DNA of 64,000 nt from Methylopila sp. Yamaguchi (GCF_002897035.1 NZ_BAUX01000001.1:248001-312000), one strand, 5' to 3'; shown: positions 45,161 through 54,515, counted from the stretch's first letter. The notes: generated by a model not told the origin, from the sequence alone. Numbers and translations: made by a program.

Positions 45161-46377
45161 CGGGAGTCCCGTTTCTCATACCAGAACGACGTCCCGGCGA
45201 GGGCCAGCCCGCCGAGCGCGAGCCCGGCGCCGACCCAGCCCGGCGCCGTCCAGCCGAGACCGGCCGCGATCGCGACGCCGCCGAGCCAGGCGCCGATCGC
45301 GTTGGCGAGGTTGAAGGCCGAATGGTTGAGCGCCGCGGCGAGCGTCTGCGCGTCCGCCGCCACGTCCATCAACCGCGTCTGGAGCGCCGGCCCGATCGCA
45401 ATGCAGGCCCCGATCAGGAACAGGTTGATCGTGGCGGTCCACAGCGTGGCGGAGCCGTAGACGAAGCCGCCGATCACCACCGCACTCCAGACCAGCGTGC
45501 CGAGAATCGTGGCCTTGAGCGCGCGGTCGGCGAGCATGCCGCCGACGATGTTGCCGGCGATCATGCCGAGGCCAAGGACGGCGAGCATGACCGGCACTAG
45601 GCGCGCGGGGAGACCGGTCACCTCCGTCAGCGTGGGCGAGATGTAACTGTAGACCGCGAACATGCCGCCGAAGCCGACGGCCGCCACGCCGAGCGTGAAC
45701 CAGACCTGGGGCTTCGCGAAGGCGCCGAGCTCGCGGCGGGCGCTCGCGCCCTCCGCAGCGGCGATCGCGGGCAGGAAGGCGCGCACGAGCGCCGCCGTTA
45801 GGAGGCCGAGCGCCGCGACCGCCATGAAGGTCGCGCGCCAGCCGAGGGCCTGCCCGAGCCAGGTGGCGGCCGGCACGCCCACCACATTGGCGGCGCTCAG
45901 ACCCAGCATGACGTTGCTGACCGCCTGCGCGCGCTTGTTGGGCGCGACGAGCGACGCCGCCACGAGCGCAGCGACGCCGAAGTAGGCGCCGTGCGGCAGA
46001 CCGGCGACGAACCGTCCAGCATTGAGCGAGAGATAGCCCGGGGCAAACGCGCTCGCGAGATTGCCAAGCGCAAAGAACAGCATCAGCCAGACCAGCAGCG
46101 CGCGCCGCGGGGCCTTGGCGAACAGCACGGCGAGCAGCGGCGCGCCCACCACGACTCCCAAGGCGTAGGCGCTGATCATATGGCCGGCGGCGGGGATCGA
46201 GACTCCGATGTCCGTCGCGACGTCGGGCAGCACGCCCATGGCGGCGAACTCGCCGGTGCCGAGCGCCAGACCCCCGACGGAAAGAGCCGTGAGGGCGAAA
46301 CGGGCGCCATAGGGCGCGCTCGGAGCGCGGTCGGCGGCGTAGGGTTCGGCCGTGATCGCCGCGTCGGAAACGGACAT
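45139..46377 (-). CDS. MFS efflux transporter
   Basis: 412 aa from the ATG at 46377 with GGAGG upstream. Twelve membrane helices are predicted, with the DHA1/AraJ-like pattern: FALTALSVGGLALGTGEFAAMGVLPDVA at the N-terminus, GVVVGAPLLAVLFAKAPRRALLVWLM (motif A-like between helices 2 and 3), and AGLPHGAYFGVAALVAASLV. Probably a drug or sugar exporter of the inner membrane; the substrate is unknown. Its 3' end overlaps that of the UdgX gene by 22 bases in convergent arrangement. The leader has an intrinsic terminator just before the ribosome site. Confidence 0.9.
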   Translation of the reverse strand: MSVSDAAITAEPYAADRAPSAPYGARFALTALSVGGLALGTGEFAAMGVLPDVATDIGVSIPAAGHMISAYALGVVVGAPLLAVLFAKAPRRALLVWLMLFFALGNLASAFAPGYLSLNAGRFVAGLPHGAYFGVAALVAASLVAPNKRAQAVSNVMLGLSAANVVGVPAATWLGQALGWRATFMAVAALGLLTAALVRAFLPAIAAAEGASARRELGAFAKPQVWFTLGVAAVGFGGMFAVYSYISPTLTEVTGLPARLVPVMLAVLGLGMIAGNIVGGMLADRALKATILGTLVWSAVVIGGFVYGSATLWTATINLFLIGACIAIGPALQTRLMDVAADAQTLAAALNHSAFNLANAIGAWLGGVAIAAGLGWTAPGWVGAGLALGGLALAGTSFWYEKRDSRQAASAR

Positions 46378-46389
46378 GAAGCCCTCCGG

Positions 46390-46416
46390 AAAAAAAAGGG
46401 CCGGCGAAGCCGGCCC
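46390..46416 (-). terminator. intrinsic terminator in the leader of the MFS gene
   Basis: GGGCCGGC at 46398-46405 and GCCGGCCC at 46409-46416 form a perfect 8-bp stem with a 3-nt loop. On the minus strand it is followed by eight U residues (46397-46390), then immediately by the ribosome site CCGGAGG and the ATG at 46377. A second weaker hairpin with a UUCG loop (near 46450-46470) lies upstream. This arrangement is consistent with attenuation, or simply with the end of transcripts from the right. The rest of 46378-46678 shows no gene. Confidence 0.7.
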
Positions 46417-46678
46417 AAGTCTAGGGAGGAAACGCCCAAGGAGGGCTGGGCCAGCGCGAACGCCGGCCGCGACGATCGGTATACCGGGGTACTCGCCATG
46501 CTGCAACGCAGCGGATTGCAGGGCAGTCATGCGCTAGCGCACAGGGCGGAGGTGCAGCCACCTGACTGTCAAACAACGGTCATTCAAGGCAGGCCACACT
46601 GCTGCAGCGCAACGACTGCGGGCATCGTCCAATAGATCACATCTATTAATATCGCGCTTGCCGGGCATGTGCGGGCCG

Positions 46679-47431
46679 TCAGGCGCGAGCGAACCCGAAC
46701 CGTCCAAGGCCTGGCAGGTTGATCGCGGGGCTTCGGAACTCGAGACCGAACACCGCGCCGAGGATGTTGATCTCCAAGCCTTCCATCCAGCCGAGCGTCA
46801 CCCCGCCATAGCCGCCCGCCGTGAACCGCAGGCCCGTCTTTGAGGGCGTCAGGGCGACCCAACGTCCGTCATAGGGAAAATCCTTCCCCAGCGCGGTCGT
46901 CGGCAGTTTAGCGTCGAGCTCCGGCACCGCCGCCATCACGGCGGCCACGAAGGTGTTCGAGTTCGGCCCCGGCCAGGCGCGGTAGTCGCCGATCGCCGCG
47001 AACCCATAACCCGCGATCGCCTCGCGGATCTTAGGGATGGCCCGTTCCGCCAGAGCGCCGTCCGCGGCGAAGACGAGTTCCGGCGCGCGGCCGAACCAAC
47101 GGCCGTCGGCCACGAAGCCGTTGACGCGGATCGGCTGGCCCCAGGCTGTGTAGTCGTAGCGCGTGTAGGCGTCCGCGCCCTTCGGCTTCACCACGATCCA
47201 GCAGTGGGACGCAAAGATCCCCCGCCAGCGCACGGTGCGCGCGGCGAACACACGCACCACCGCCTCGGGCTGCTGGGCCGCCGGCGGAAGGAGCCCCGCG
47301 CTGGAGCGGTCCGCGGTCTGCCAGTCCCGCGGCCCGCTCCCCATCGCGTACAGCAGCGCGGACAGACCAAGCGGCAGCAGGAACAGGACAACGAAGCTGC
47401 CGGCGAGCACGCCGAACATTCGGAGAATCAT
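46679..47431 (-). CDS. DUF3750 family membrane-anchored protein
   Basis: 250 aa from the ATG at 47431 (MILRMFGVLAGSFVVLFLLPLGLSALLYAMG), one N-terminal membrane helix, then a periplasm-facing domain. The family pattern is WRGIFASHCWIVVKPKGADAYTRYDYTAWGQPIRVN, then YRAWPGPNSNTFVAAVMAAVPEL, with the Cys and Asn of the papain/NlpC-like fold. Function unknown. It is divergent from the MliC-like lipoprotein, 159 bp away. Confidence 0.85.
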   Translation of the reverse strand: MILRMFGVLAGSFVVLFLLPLGLSALLYAMGSGPRDWQTADRSSAGLLPPAAQQPEAVVRVFAARTVRWRGIFASHCWIVVKPKGADAYTRYDYTAWGQPIRVNGFVADGRWFGRAPELVFAADGALAERAIPKIREAIAGYGFAAIGDYRAWPGPNSNTFVAAVMAAVPELDAKLPTTALGKDFPYDGRWVALTPSKTGLRFTAGGYGGVTLGWMEGLEINILGAVFGLEFRSPAINLPGLGRFGFARA

Positions 47432-47590
47432 GCGACCCAAGGCGTGAAGAGGTGAGGCTGCGTCCGATCCGGCGCGACGCGAACATAGGCGACCCACACG
47501 CGCAGCGGGAGCTACGCGCTCGATTTCGTGATGAGGCGTATAACACCGCCGAATCGGGCTGCGGCCCGCGTACGCGGCAGGGAGTTTGCG

Positions 47591-47917
47591 ATGCGTCGCT
47601 TCGCTAAGGCTTTGGTCGCCCTCGCGGCCGTGGCCGGTTCGGGATGCTCGACGGAGGCGCCCCGGCTCCGGGCGCCCCTCGCCGAACCGGTCGATCCCGT
47701 GCGCTACGCCTGCAACGACGGCTCGTTCCTCTCGGTGCGATTCAAGGCCGACGCGGCGGACGTCACCATGGTCGACGGCGAGAAGGCTCTGCTGTCGCGC
47801 CTCGGCGCGGCGTCCGGCGCGCGTTACGCGGCCGATGGATTCGAACTCTGGAGCCGGGGCGACACGGCCACATGGACGGCGAAAGGAAGCCCGGCGACCG
47901 CATGTCTCGCCACATGA
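47591..47917 (+). CDS. MliC-like lipoprotein (C-type lysozyme inhibitor)
   Basis: 108 aa. The ATG at 47591 follows GGAG and opens a lipoprotein signal: MRRFAKALVALAAVAGSGCS with the lipobox GSGC. The mature part is a beta-barrel with paired Cys: VRYACNDGSFLSVRF, ALLSRLGAASGARYAADGFELWSRGDTATW, then ATAC. It is the arrangement of MliC/PliC, which inhibits C-type lysozyme in the periplasm. Frame upstream to 47528 lacks a signal. Confidence 0.85.
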   Translation: MRRFAKALVALAAVAGSGCSTEAPRLRAPLAEPVDPVRYACNDGSFLSVRFKADAADVTMVDGEKALLSRLGAASGARYAADGFELWSRGDTATWTAKGSPATACLAT

Positions 47918-47935
47918 CGGCGTGGGGCGCGCGGA

Positions 47936-49087
47936 TCAGACGCAGTCGAGCCCCCGGTCGGTCGCGATCACGCAGCGCGATTTGCCCGCGAGCTTGGCCT
48001 GATACAGCGCGGCGTCGGCGACCTGCAGCAATTCCGGCAGCTCTTCGCCATGATGGGGCGTCAGCGCGACTCCGACGCTCACGCCGATGGTGACCGCCAT
48101 TCCGTCCCCGAGATCGTAGGGCGCGCCGACCTCGCGGATCAGCCGCTCGCCGAAGGCCGGCGCCTGCGCCCGCTCGACGTCGCGGGCGATGATGACGAAC
48201 TCGTCGCCTCCGATCCGGGCGGCGACGTCGCCGGCGCGGAGCAGGCCCTTGAGCCGCGCCGCGGCCGCCTTCAGCAGCCGATCTCCAGTGGCGTGGCCGT
48301 AGGTGTCGTTCACGGCCTTGAAACCGTCGAGGTCGAGATAAAGCAGCGCCAACTGATGGCGCTCGCCTCGGCTGACCGCGTCGACCGCCTGCGTCAGGCC
48401 ATCCCGGTTCGAAAGGCCCGTCAGCGCGTCGTGCCGTGCGCGGCGATCGTTCTCACGCTCGGCCTCCATGGTGTTGACCAGAAGGCCGTTCAGCCGATAG
48501 GCGGCGAGCCGCATGCTGATGAGGTAAAACGGGATCTGCACCAGCGCCGCCAACATCGCCGGCTCGCCGGAGAAGGGCGCCGCCAGGCAGATCGGCCCAA
48601 GGCTAAGCGCGATCATCAGCGCGACGAGGCGCGGGGCCGCGAAATTCCGGAAGCAGATGCCGCCGACCATCGCCGCCGCGGACATGCAGGCGATCGTCGC
48701 GGAAACCCAATCCCCGCTCAGCACGCAGACCGCCGCCCCGTAGCCGACGCTCGCCGCCCAGACCACCGACAGCAGGAGATAGACGTCGGTGGGCGTCCCC
48801 TGCCCGGCTCCGGCGCGCCGGAACGAGATCACAAGCACGGCGAGGCGCGCGACGCCGATCACGATCTCCGCCACGAACCACGCGATCAACAGAGGCTGTC
48901 CCAGCCGCGCCGCTACGATCCCGGCGATCAGGATGCTGTTGAACACCCCGCCCGCGAAGATCGGCAGCGTGCCGTGCAGGCTGGCGATCAACGCCCGACG
49001 GATCTCGGGCGGCACGTCCTGCCCGGCTTCGGTTAGCCAGCGCATGACCCGCCATCGCGGGAGACTGAAGAGGCCTTTGGGTCCCAT
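47936..49087 (-). CDS. membrane-bound diguanylate cyclase (GGDEF)
   Basis: 383 aa. The first 200 residues hold five to six membrane helices (FNSILIAGIVAARLGQPLLIAWFVAEIVIGVARLAVLVI and following). The GGDEF domain at about residues 215-375 has the active site AARIGGDEF and an RxxD inhibition site RAGD five residues before. It makes c-di-GMP at the inner membrane. It is convergent with the MliC-like gene (18 bp apart) and is separated from the MarR gene by a 285-bp divergent region. The effector sensed is unknown. Confidence 0.93.
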   Translation of the reverse strand: MGPKGLFSLPRWRVMRWLTEAGQDVPPEIRRALIASLHGTLPIFAGGVFNSILIAGIVAARLGQPLLIAWFVAEIVIGVARLAVLVISFRRAGAGQGTPTDVYLLLSVVWAASVGYGAAVCVLSGDWVSATIACMSAAAMVGGICFRNFAAPRLVALMIALSLGPICLAAPFSGEPAMLAALVQIPFYLISMRLAAYRLNGLLVNTMEAERENDRRARHDALTGLSNRDGLTQAVDAVSRGERHQLALLYLDLDGFKAVNDTYGHATGDRLLKAAAARLKGLLRAGDVAARIGGDEFVIIARDVERAQAPAFGERLIREVGAPYDLGDGMAVTIGVSVGVALTPHHGEELPELLQVADAALYQAKLAGKSRCVIATDRGLDCV

Positions 49088-49372
49088 GCCGCCAAAACCG
49101 GTCGCCGGGATTTGCCGGCCATTAACTATGGAAAGCTTCCATGACCATGATTCCGGCCGCGCTCAAGCCTAAGCTGTAGGCGTTCGCCTGAGATTGCGGC
49201 TCCGAGCTGCAGCCGCGCCATGGCGCCGTTCCGGACGTTCCTCTTCTCGCAGGCTGATATAAAGATCTGACGCGCTTGGCCTATCCGCGCAGGGCGCACG
49301 CGCGAAACCGTTCGACGCCGCGGCCGGCTTCGCCCTAGATGTTCGCTTTCGGGCAACGCCAGAAAGACTTTG

Positions 49373-49891
49373 ATGACCGACGCCGCCGTGCAGACCACCG
49401 ATTCCGACGACATGACGGCTGCGGAAACGGCCAATCTCTTCGAGTCCGTCGTCGACATCGCGCTCGCGATCAAGGCCATCGCCACGCATCTCTCGGAGAT
49501 GGAGGCGCTGAAAGCGCACGGCCTGACCTTCGAGGACTACTGCGTGTTGAATGCGATCGCGGCCTCCCCGGGGCGGAAGGCGGCGGCGATCGCACGGGAG
49601 GTCGGCCAGTCTCGCCAGCGCTTCCAACAAATCTCCGACGACTTCCGCGCGCGGGGGCTGATCCAGAAAGCGAGTTCGGAAGAAACGCCGAGGGCGAGGC
49701 TTCTGACGCTGACCGAAACCGGCCGCGCGGCGCTTGAGGCGGTCGCCGCGCAAGGCGAGGCGCTCGACGTGCATCTCGACCCCCGCGAGCTTCGCCACGT
49801 GGCGATCGCCCGGCGCGCGCTGGTGCGGCTCGACCGCAGCTTCGCCGAAGGATTGGGGCTGAGAGCGAAGAGGGACAAGAAGGCCAACTGA
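49373..49891 (+). CDS. MarR-family regulator
   Basis: 172 aa from the ATG at 49373. Winged HTH of MarR type: LTFEDYCVLNAIAASPGRKAAAIAREVGQSRQRFQQISDDFRARGLIQKASSEETPRARLLTLTETGRAAL. It has a longer N-terminal arm than most members. It stands 45 bp before the methyltransferase-like gene in the same direction and may control it or respond to a cell-surface signal. Confidence 0.85.
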   Translation: MTDAAVQTTDSDDMTAAETANLFESVVDIALAIKAIATHLSEMEALKAHGLTFEDYCVLNAIAASPGRKAAAIAREVGQSRQRFQQISDDFRARGLIQKASSEETPRARLLTLTETGRAALEAVAAQGEALDVHLDPRELRHVAIARRALVRLDRSFAEGLGLRAKRDKKAN

Positions 49892-49936
49892 CTCGGCAGG
49901 CGAAACGCTGCGCGCCATAAGGAGACGGAGGCCGCG

Positions 49937-51013
49937 ATGGGCCAGCCAATCGATCCCCGAACGATCGACGATGCGCTCAGCGCGCTGATGCCTCCCGAGG
50001 GCGCCCTCCTCGTGGTGACGGGCGATATCGACATCGCGCTCGGCGGACGGCTGGCCGCCGGCCGGGCCGCCATCCGCCGGACGCCGAGCTCATTTTCCGC
50101 TGAGGAAGCGCTCGCAGCGCAACCGGACCTCGGCGTCTGCGTCCTCCGCGAGCCCATTGCGGGTTTCGATCAAGCCGGCGAAACGCTGCAAACGCTCGCG
50201 GCGGCCGGGCTGCCGACCATCGTCACCTTTACGACCCCAAGCCCCGTCGAGCAGGATGACCCCGGGATCGCCTCAGGCGCTGCGGCGCTCGGCTTTCGCG
50301 CGACGGCGGCCGCCATCCCCGCAGAGGGCCTTACCAGTTTCCTGTTGCTGCCGAGCGGCGAAATCACCAATGCGGCGTGGTGGCGCAGCCAGGACGGTCA
50401 GAGGTTCGTCAAACGCCGCCGCAAGCGTGGCGAGCGCATGCTCGCGGACGACACCATGCGCGACGGCGCCGTCGTGTGGCGCTCGTCGCCCAAATGGGAG
50501 GACCGCTCGGTCGTCGTCGCGTCGCTTATTCCGGACGATCTGGCGGTGCTCGATCTCGGCTGCGGGAAGATGTTCATCGAGCGTCACCTGCGAATGCGGG
50601 CATATGCGCCGCTCGACCGCATGGCGCACGACGAACGGACCCTCGTGGTGGACATGAACCATGACGACCTGCCGACCGACGCGCTGGCGGCCGCCGATCT
50701 GGTGATCGCCCTCGGCGTGTTCGAGTACGTCGTGGATCCCGAGCGCCAGTTCCGGACGGTCTCCGCGGCGGGGAAGCCGTTTCTGCTGAGCTACAACGTT
50801 GGCGAACTCCGCCGTCGCGACGCCGGCGACGCCCAGTTGACGGACTGGCGGAACGACTGGACCACCGTCGAGCTGATCCAGAGGCTGATCGCGAGCGGCT
50901 TCGCGCTTGAGCGGCTGATCGACTATGGGCCCCGGCAGCGCATTCTCGTCGCTATCCCGCGGGCCGGCGACCGCCGGGACTGGTGGAGCCGACTGGGAGC
51001 GCCGAAGACATGA
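49937..51013 (+). CDS. class I SAM-methyltransferase-like protein with N-terminal domain
   Basis: 358 aa. Residues about 185-340 show a Rossmann methyltransferase layout: LAVLDLGCGKMFIERHLRMR (motif I), DDLPTDALAAADLVIALGVFEYV (motifs II-III), then a C-terminal sheet region. Residues 1-170 have a distinct domain of unknown type (MPPEGALLVVTGDIDIALGGRLAAG). The C-terminal part is similar to the N-terminal domain of the fused protein at 52582-54138. It is followed by a pyruvyltransferase-like gene in the same direction. Confidence 0.75.
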   Translation: MGQPIDPRTIDDALSALMPPEGALLVVTGDIDIALGGRLAAGRAAIRRTPSSFSAEEALAAQPDLGVCVLREPIAGFDQAGETLQTLAAAGLPTIVTFTTPSPVEQDDPGIASGAAALGFRATAAAIPAEGLTSFLLLPSGEITNAAWWRSQDGQRFVKRRRKRGERMLADDTMRDGAVVWRSSPKWEDRSVVVASLIPDDLAVLDLGCGKMFIERHLRMRAYAPLDRMAHDERTLVVDMNHDDLPTDALAAADLVIALGVFEYVVDPERQFRTVSAAGKPFLLSYNVGELRRRDAGDAQLTDWRNDWTTVELIQRLIASGFALERLIDYGPRQRILVAIPRAGDRRDWWSRLGAPKT

Positions 51014-51260
51014 TGCGTCCCCGGCCGCACGTCATGCGTGCAGGGGATGATCGGGCGTGCTGCCCGGCGCTTCCATTTGGGACCGGCAAACCGCTCTTCG
51101 AAAGCTTCGGCGCACCCGCTATGCCCGGTGTGGCGGCGGGGAGGAGCCTGCTGTAGTCTCCCGGCCCGAGCGCGGCGGCGGGACCTGCCGGAGTGACCGC
51201 AGGGCGGGACGCGCCTCGGCGGACCGTCGGGAGCCAGGCCGCGGAACCAAGGAGATGTCG

Positions 51261-52529
51261 ATGTCGAGTAAGCCTTCCGTCGTGCTGCTAGGATTTTTCG
51301 CCCGCGGCAACGCCGGCGACGAGGCCTTCCTCCATGTGCAGCACGATCTGCTGAAGGACGACTTCCACGTCATCGTGCCGATCGAACATAAGAACGCGTG
51401 CGAAGGCTTCCAGAGCTGGGAGCCGTACAACCAGTGCGAGATCATCAATTACGACGACGTGCCGCGCGTCTATGGCTCGGACGTCGCCGCGCTGCACATC
51501 GGCGGCGGCTCTCTGCCGTTCGGTTTTTCCGGGCAGTTCCTGATGTCCGCCCTCGACGCGCAGAAGCGGACGATGATCACGGGCGTCGACTCCTCGGTGA
51601 AGTCCGCGCTGGGCCGCGACCACATCCGCTTCGACATCTACAACCGGCTCGACCTGTTTTCCGTCCGGACCACCAAATCGATCTTCAACCTGCGAAAGGC
51701 CGGCGTCGGCGTGCACCACGGCGCGGACTGGGCGCTCGGCCTGAAGGCGATCGAGCCGCCGGCGCACAAGCGCGGCGGAGCGTTGGTCACCCTGCGCAAC
51801 TTCGGCACGCCGGACCAGGAGCACATCGACGCCGTCAATCGCCTGCACGCCTATCTAGAGCGCCAGGGCCACAAGGTCCGCTACCTGCCCTTCGCGCCGG
51901 ACGACCAGCGCTTCATGAAGTTCTTCCCCACGGCGAACGCGGACAACACCGAGGTCTGCTGGCATGACCCTCGCCAGGTGAAGGGCCTGATCGGCGCGGC
52001 CGACGTCGTCGTCAGCGTCGGTCGTCTGCACACGCTGATCATGTCGATGACCTCGCAGGTCCCGACGCTTGCGATCGACCCCAAGATCATGGTCGAAGGC
52101 AAGCACATCCTGAACCGGAAGAACGTGTTCTTCTGCGAGGAGGTCGGCCTGCCGTTCTACTACTCCGTCGACGACATGATCGCGGAGTATGGCGACGACT
52201 TTAACAGCCGCGTCAAGGTGATCGACTTCGCGCCGGATTACTACGAGCGCCTGAAGCAGCAGTTCGATCTGGTGCTGAAGACGGCGCGCGGGGACGCCGA
52301 CGTGGACAAGAGCTGGCGCGCCGGGGCCGCGGCGGTTCCCTCGTTCGCGGGGGCCGCGGCTCCGGCCGGCGCGCCGCTCCCGAAGCGGGCCAAGGGATCG
52401 GACTCCCCGGACCGGGCGGCCGCGCGCGAGGCAAAGCGCGAAGCCAAGCGCCGGGAGCGCATCCGGGCGAAGGAAGAGAAGCAGGCCGCCAAGGGCGGGG
52501 ACGTCGCCAAACGCTCCGACGCCGCCTGA
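51261..52529 (+). CDS. polysaccharide pyruvyltransferase family protein
   Basis: 422 aa from the ATG at 51261, six bases after AAGGAG. Family features: SVVLLGFFARGNAGDEAFLHVQHDLL near the N-terminus, LHIGGGSLPFGF, GVHHGADWALGL, and VVVSVGRLHTLIM. The usual substrate is a glycan to which a pyruvyl group is added. The last 80 residues are a low-complexity Ala/Lys/Arg tail (REAKREAKRRERIRAKEEKQ). The closest relative in the window is the C-terminal half of the next, divergent gene. The 247 bp on its left holds no gene. Confidence 0.85.
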   Translation: MSSKPSVVLLGFFARGNAGDEAFLHVQHDLLKDDFHVIVPIEHKNACEGFQSWEPYNQCEIINYDDVPRVYGSDVAALHIGGGSLPFGFSGQFLMSALDAQKRTMITGVDSSVKSALGRDHIRFDIYNRLDLFSVRTTKSIFNLRKAGVGVHHGADWALGLKAIEPPAHKRGGALVTLRNFGTPDQEHIDAVNRLHAYLERQGHKVRYLPFAPDDQRFMKFFPTANADNTEVCWHDPRQVKGLIGAADVVVSVGRLHTLIMSMTSQVPTLAIDPKIMVEGKHILNRKNVFFCEEVGLPFYYSVDDMIAEYGDDFNSRVKVIDFAPDYYERLKQQFDLVLKTARGDADVDKSWRAGAAAVPSFAGAAAPAGAPLPKRAKGSDSPDRAAAREAKREAKRRERIRAKEEKQAAKGGDVAKRSDAA

Positions 52530-52581
52530 TCTCGCACAGGAGCCCTCGATAGGGCGGCGCGCCTAACGCGCGCCGTGCCGT

Positions 52582-54138
52582 TTACCCGCGGTCGAAGGCG
52601 CGGCGGATCGTCGAAATCATCGTCTCAAGGCGTTTCTGACCGTCGCGCAACGCGATCTTGCCCGAAGGCCGGGCGCGGCCGCCCGAGATGACGGCCATCG
52701 CGGCGTCGATGTCCGGCACGTAGTCGATGTCCAGTTCGGCCGCCATAGCGGCGATCTTGGCGAAGGAGGCGGGATCCTGGTCTTCGACCAGCGGCGGACA
52801 GATCTGCATCACCGGCGTGCGCGTGGTGGCCGCGAAGATGGTCGGATGGAGGCGGCCGACGCTGATCATCAGGCCGCTTGAGGCGATGAACTGCTTCACC
52901 CGGCGCGAGTTCCACCAGTGCCTCTCGCTCGGCGCTAGGCGATCAAGACCGAGGTCAGCGGCGAACTTGTCGTCTTCCGCGCAAAACGGCATCAGCGTCG
53001 GCTCATAGCCGTTCGCCGCCAGCTCGCCGATCAGCCGCTCCACCTCGCGCACATACTGATACGACACGACCTGCAGCGGAAACTCGCGCAATGTCACGAG
53101 CGCGCGCCGCTCGTTCGTCGTGACGTCCGTCGCCTTGTCTGTGACGAGACGCAGAGCCCAATCGGCGCCGTAGGTCACCTGCCGTTTGGCGAGGCGGGCC
53201 TGCTCGACCGCGGCGGCCGAGCGCAGCGCGACGACGTTGAACAGCCTGATGTAGCTCTGCAGAGCCGCGTCCGCGGCGGGCCCGCGGTGAAACCGGCTCG
53301 CCGGCAGGTCGGTGCCGGCGAACGCGATGGGAATGCCGGCCGAGCGCGCGGCGATGACCTGATCCGCCACGAAACCGATCGGCAACCCACCCCCGCCGAC
53401 GATCATGGCGCGCGCGGTCCGGGCCGGATCGGCCAGGTTGCCCTGATGGATCCGCTTGCAGCGCTCGTAGGGGTACCAGTTCCAGTAGCCCTCGGCGGCG
53501 CCGTGCTCGTCGAGGCTCACGATCACGTCGTAGTCGCGCGAAAACTCCTCGTAGATCACCTGGAACAGCGCTTCGTCGCCGCAGTTGCCGCGGCCGAAGA
53601 AGCCCGCGACCAGAAGCGCCGGGCGATCGTCGGGCGACGCCAGGGTGACCACGTCGGCTGCGCTGCGATAGCCCACGTCGGAGACGGCGGCGCCGTCCAT
53701 GCCTTTCGGGACCAGCAGGTACAGCGCGCTGTCAGCCTGGAAGAAGCGCCAGAACACGTCGAAGCCGGCCGCGGTGGCGGCGTTCTCGAAGGCCGCCACC
53801 GCAGCCGAACGCCCGACGTTGTCGCCGCTGCGCGGCGCCGGCGTGGAAGCGAGCACGGGGATGCGCGCCTTGGCCAATCGCCGCAGCAGCCCCTTGTCGT
53901 CGCGGACGGAGCCGAACACCCCCAGCGCCGTGATCAGGTCCGCCGCCGGCAGTTCAAGACGCGCGAAGTTGGATCGTGGCGTCTCGGATTCGAGCGCGAC
54001 GACGTCGCGACCGTCCCAGGAACTTGGCTTCAGATGCGCCTCGATCGCCGCCCGCTCGCCGCCGAGGTCCAGCACGTTCAGCCCGCGTCGCACGAACCGG
54101 CTTGCGAACCGCGCCTGCGCCTCAAGTCCTTCCGCCAT
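52582..54138 (-). CDS. methyltransferase-like/polysaccharide pyruvyltransferase fusion
   Basis: 518 aa from the ATG at 54138, with GAGGAG upstream. Residues about 1-190 are a methyltransferase-like domain (LNVLDLGGERAAIEAHLKPS; the nucleotide motif is degenerate, GGE rather than GxG), then a pyruvyltransferase-type domain (LLVAGFFGRGNCGDEALFQVIYEEFSRDYDVIVSLDEHG, VGGGGLPIGF, YGADWALRL, ISVGRLHPTIF). It repeats, as one protein, the two-gene set on the opposite strand. Convergent with the neighbouring pyruvyltransferase-like gene (52 bp apart). Confidence 0.85.
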   Translation of the reverse strand: MAEGLEAQARFASRFVRRGLNVLDLGGERAAIEAHLKPSSWDGRDVVALESETPRSNFARLELPAADLITALGVFGSVRDDKGLLRRLAKARIPVLASTPAPRSGDNVGRSAAVAAFENAATAAGFDVFWRFFQADSALYLLVPKGMDGAAVSDVGYRSAADVVTLASPDDRPALLVAGFFGRGNCGDEALFQVIYEEFSRDYDVIVSLDEHGAAEGYWNWYPYERCKRIHQGNLADPARTARAMIVGGGGLPIGFVADQVIAARSAGIPIAFAGTDLPASRFHRGPAADAALQSYIRLFNVVALRSAAAVEQARLAKRQVTYGADWALRLVTDKATDVTTNERRALVTLREFPLQVVSYQYVREVERLIGELAANGYEPTLMPFCAEDDKFAADLGLDRLAPSERHWWNSRRVKQFIASSGLMISVGRLHPTIFAATTRTPVMQICPPLVEDQDPASFAKIAAMAAELDIDYVPDIDAAMAVISGGRARPSGKIALRDGQKRLETMISTIRRAFDRG

Positions 54139-54239
54139 CGGTACTCCTCGTCCGCACGCAGCGGGCGCACGCCGACACGCAGCGACCGGCTCACCTTGGG
54201 TGTGTAGCCGCAAACCCGCCCGCCCCGGAAGCCCTTTTG

Positions 54240-54446
54240 CTATGTCGTGGCGTCCGGCGCGCCGTCCGGGCGGCTCCGTCCGCCCGAGCCTCTCCAGAGA
54301 CGCCGCGCGGGCGCCAGCGCCTCCGCCTGCGGGGCGCGGCGCTTTATCTGCGGAGGGTCGGAGGTCGGACGGACGACGCTGACGAGCGTTCCGCGCCCGA
54401 GCGCTTCGGTGATCAGCGTGACGCTGCCGCCGGCTTGCAGAACCAC
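54240..54446 (-). CDS. possible small protein next to the tRNA-Ala island boundary
   Basis: A 68-codon frame from a GTG at 54446 with strongly GC-rich third positions, translating VVLQAGGSVTLITEALGRGTLVSVVRPTSDPPQIKRR. No family is recognised and no ribosome site is clear. It occupies part of the 360 bp between the fusion protein and the left attachment site; nothing else is seen there. Confidence 0.25.
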   Translation of the reverse strand: MVLQAGGSVTLITEALGRGTLVSVVRPTSDPPQIKRRAPQAEALAPARRLWRGSGGRSRPDGAPDATT

Positions 54447-54498
54447 AGGGCTCGTCAGGCGAAAACGCGCTCAGCATTGGGGCTTACGTTCGGGAGGC

Positions 54499-54515
54499 TG
54501 GTGGAGCCGAGGGGA
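54499..54515. repeat. left attachment site of the tRNA-Ala island
   Basis: A 17-bp sequence TGGTGGAGCCGAGGGGA, identical to the 3' end of tRNA-Ala(CGC) (61100-61116) and in the same orientation. The identity stops at 54516. Together they bracket 6.6 kb holding the integrase, so this is the left end (attL) of an integrative element. Confidence 0.85.
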
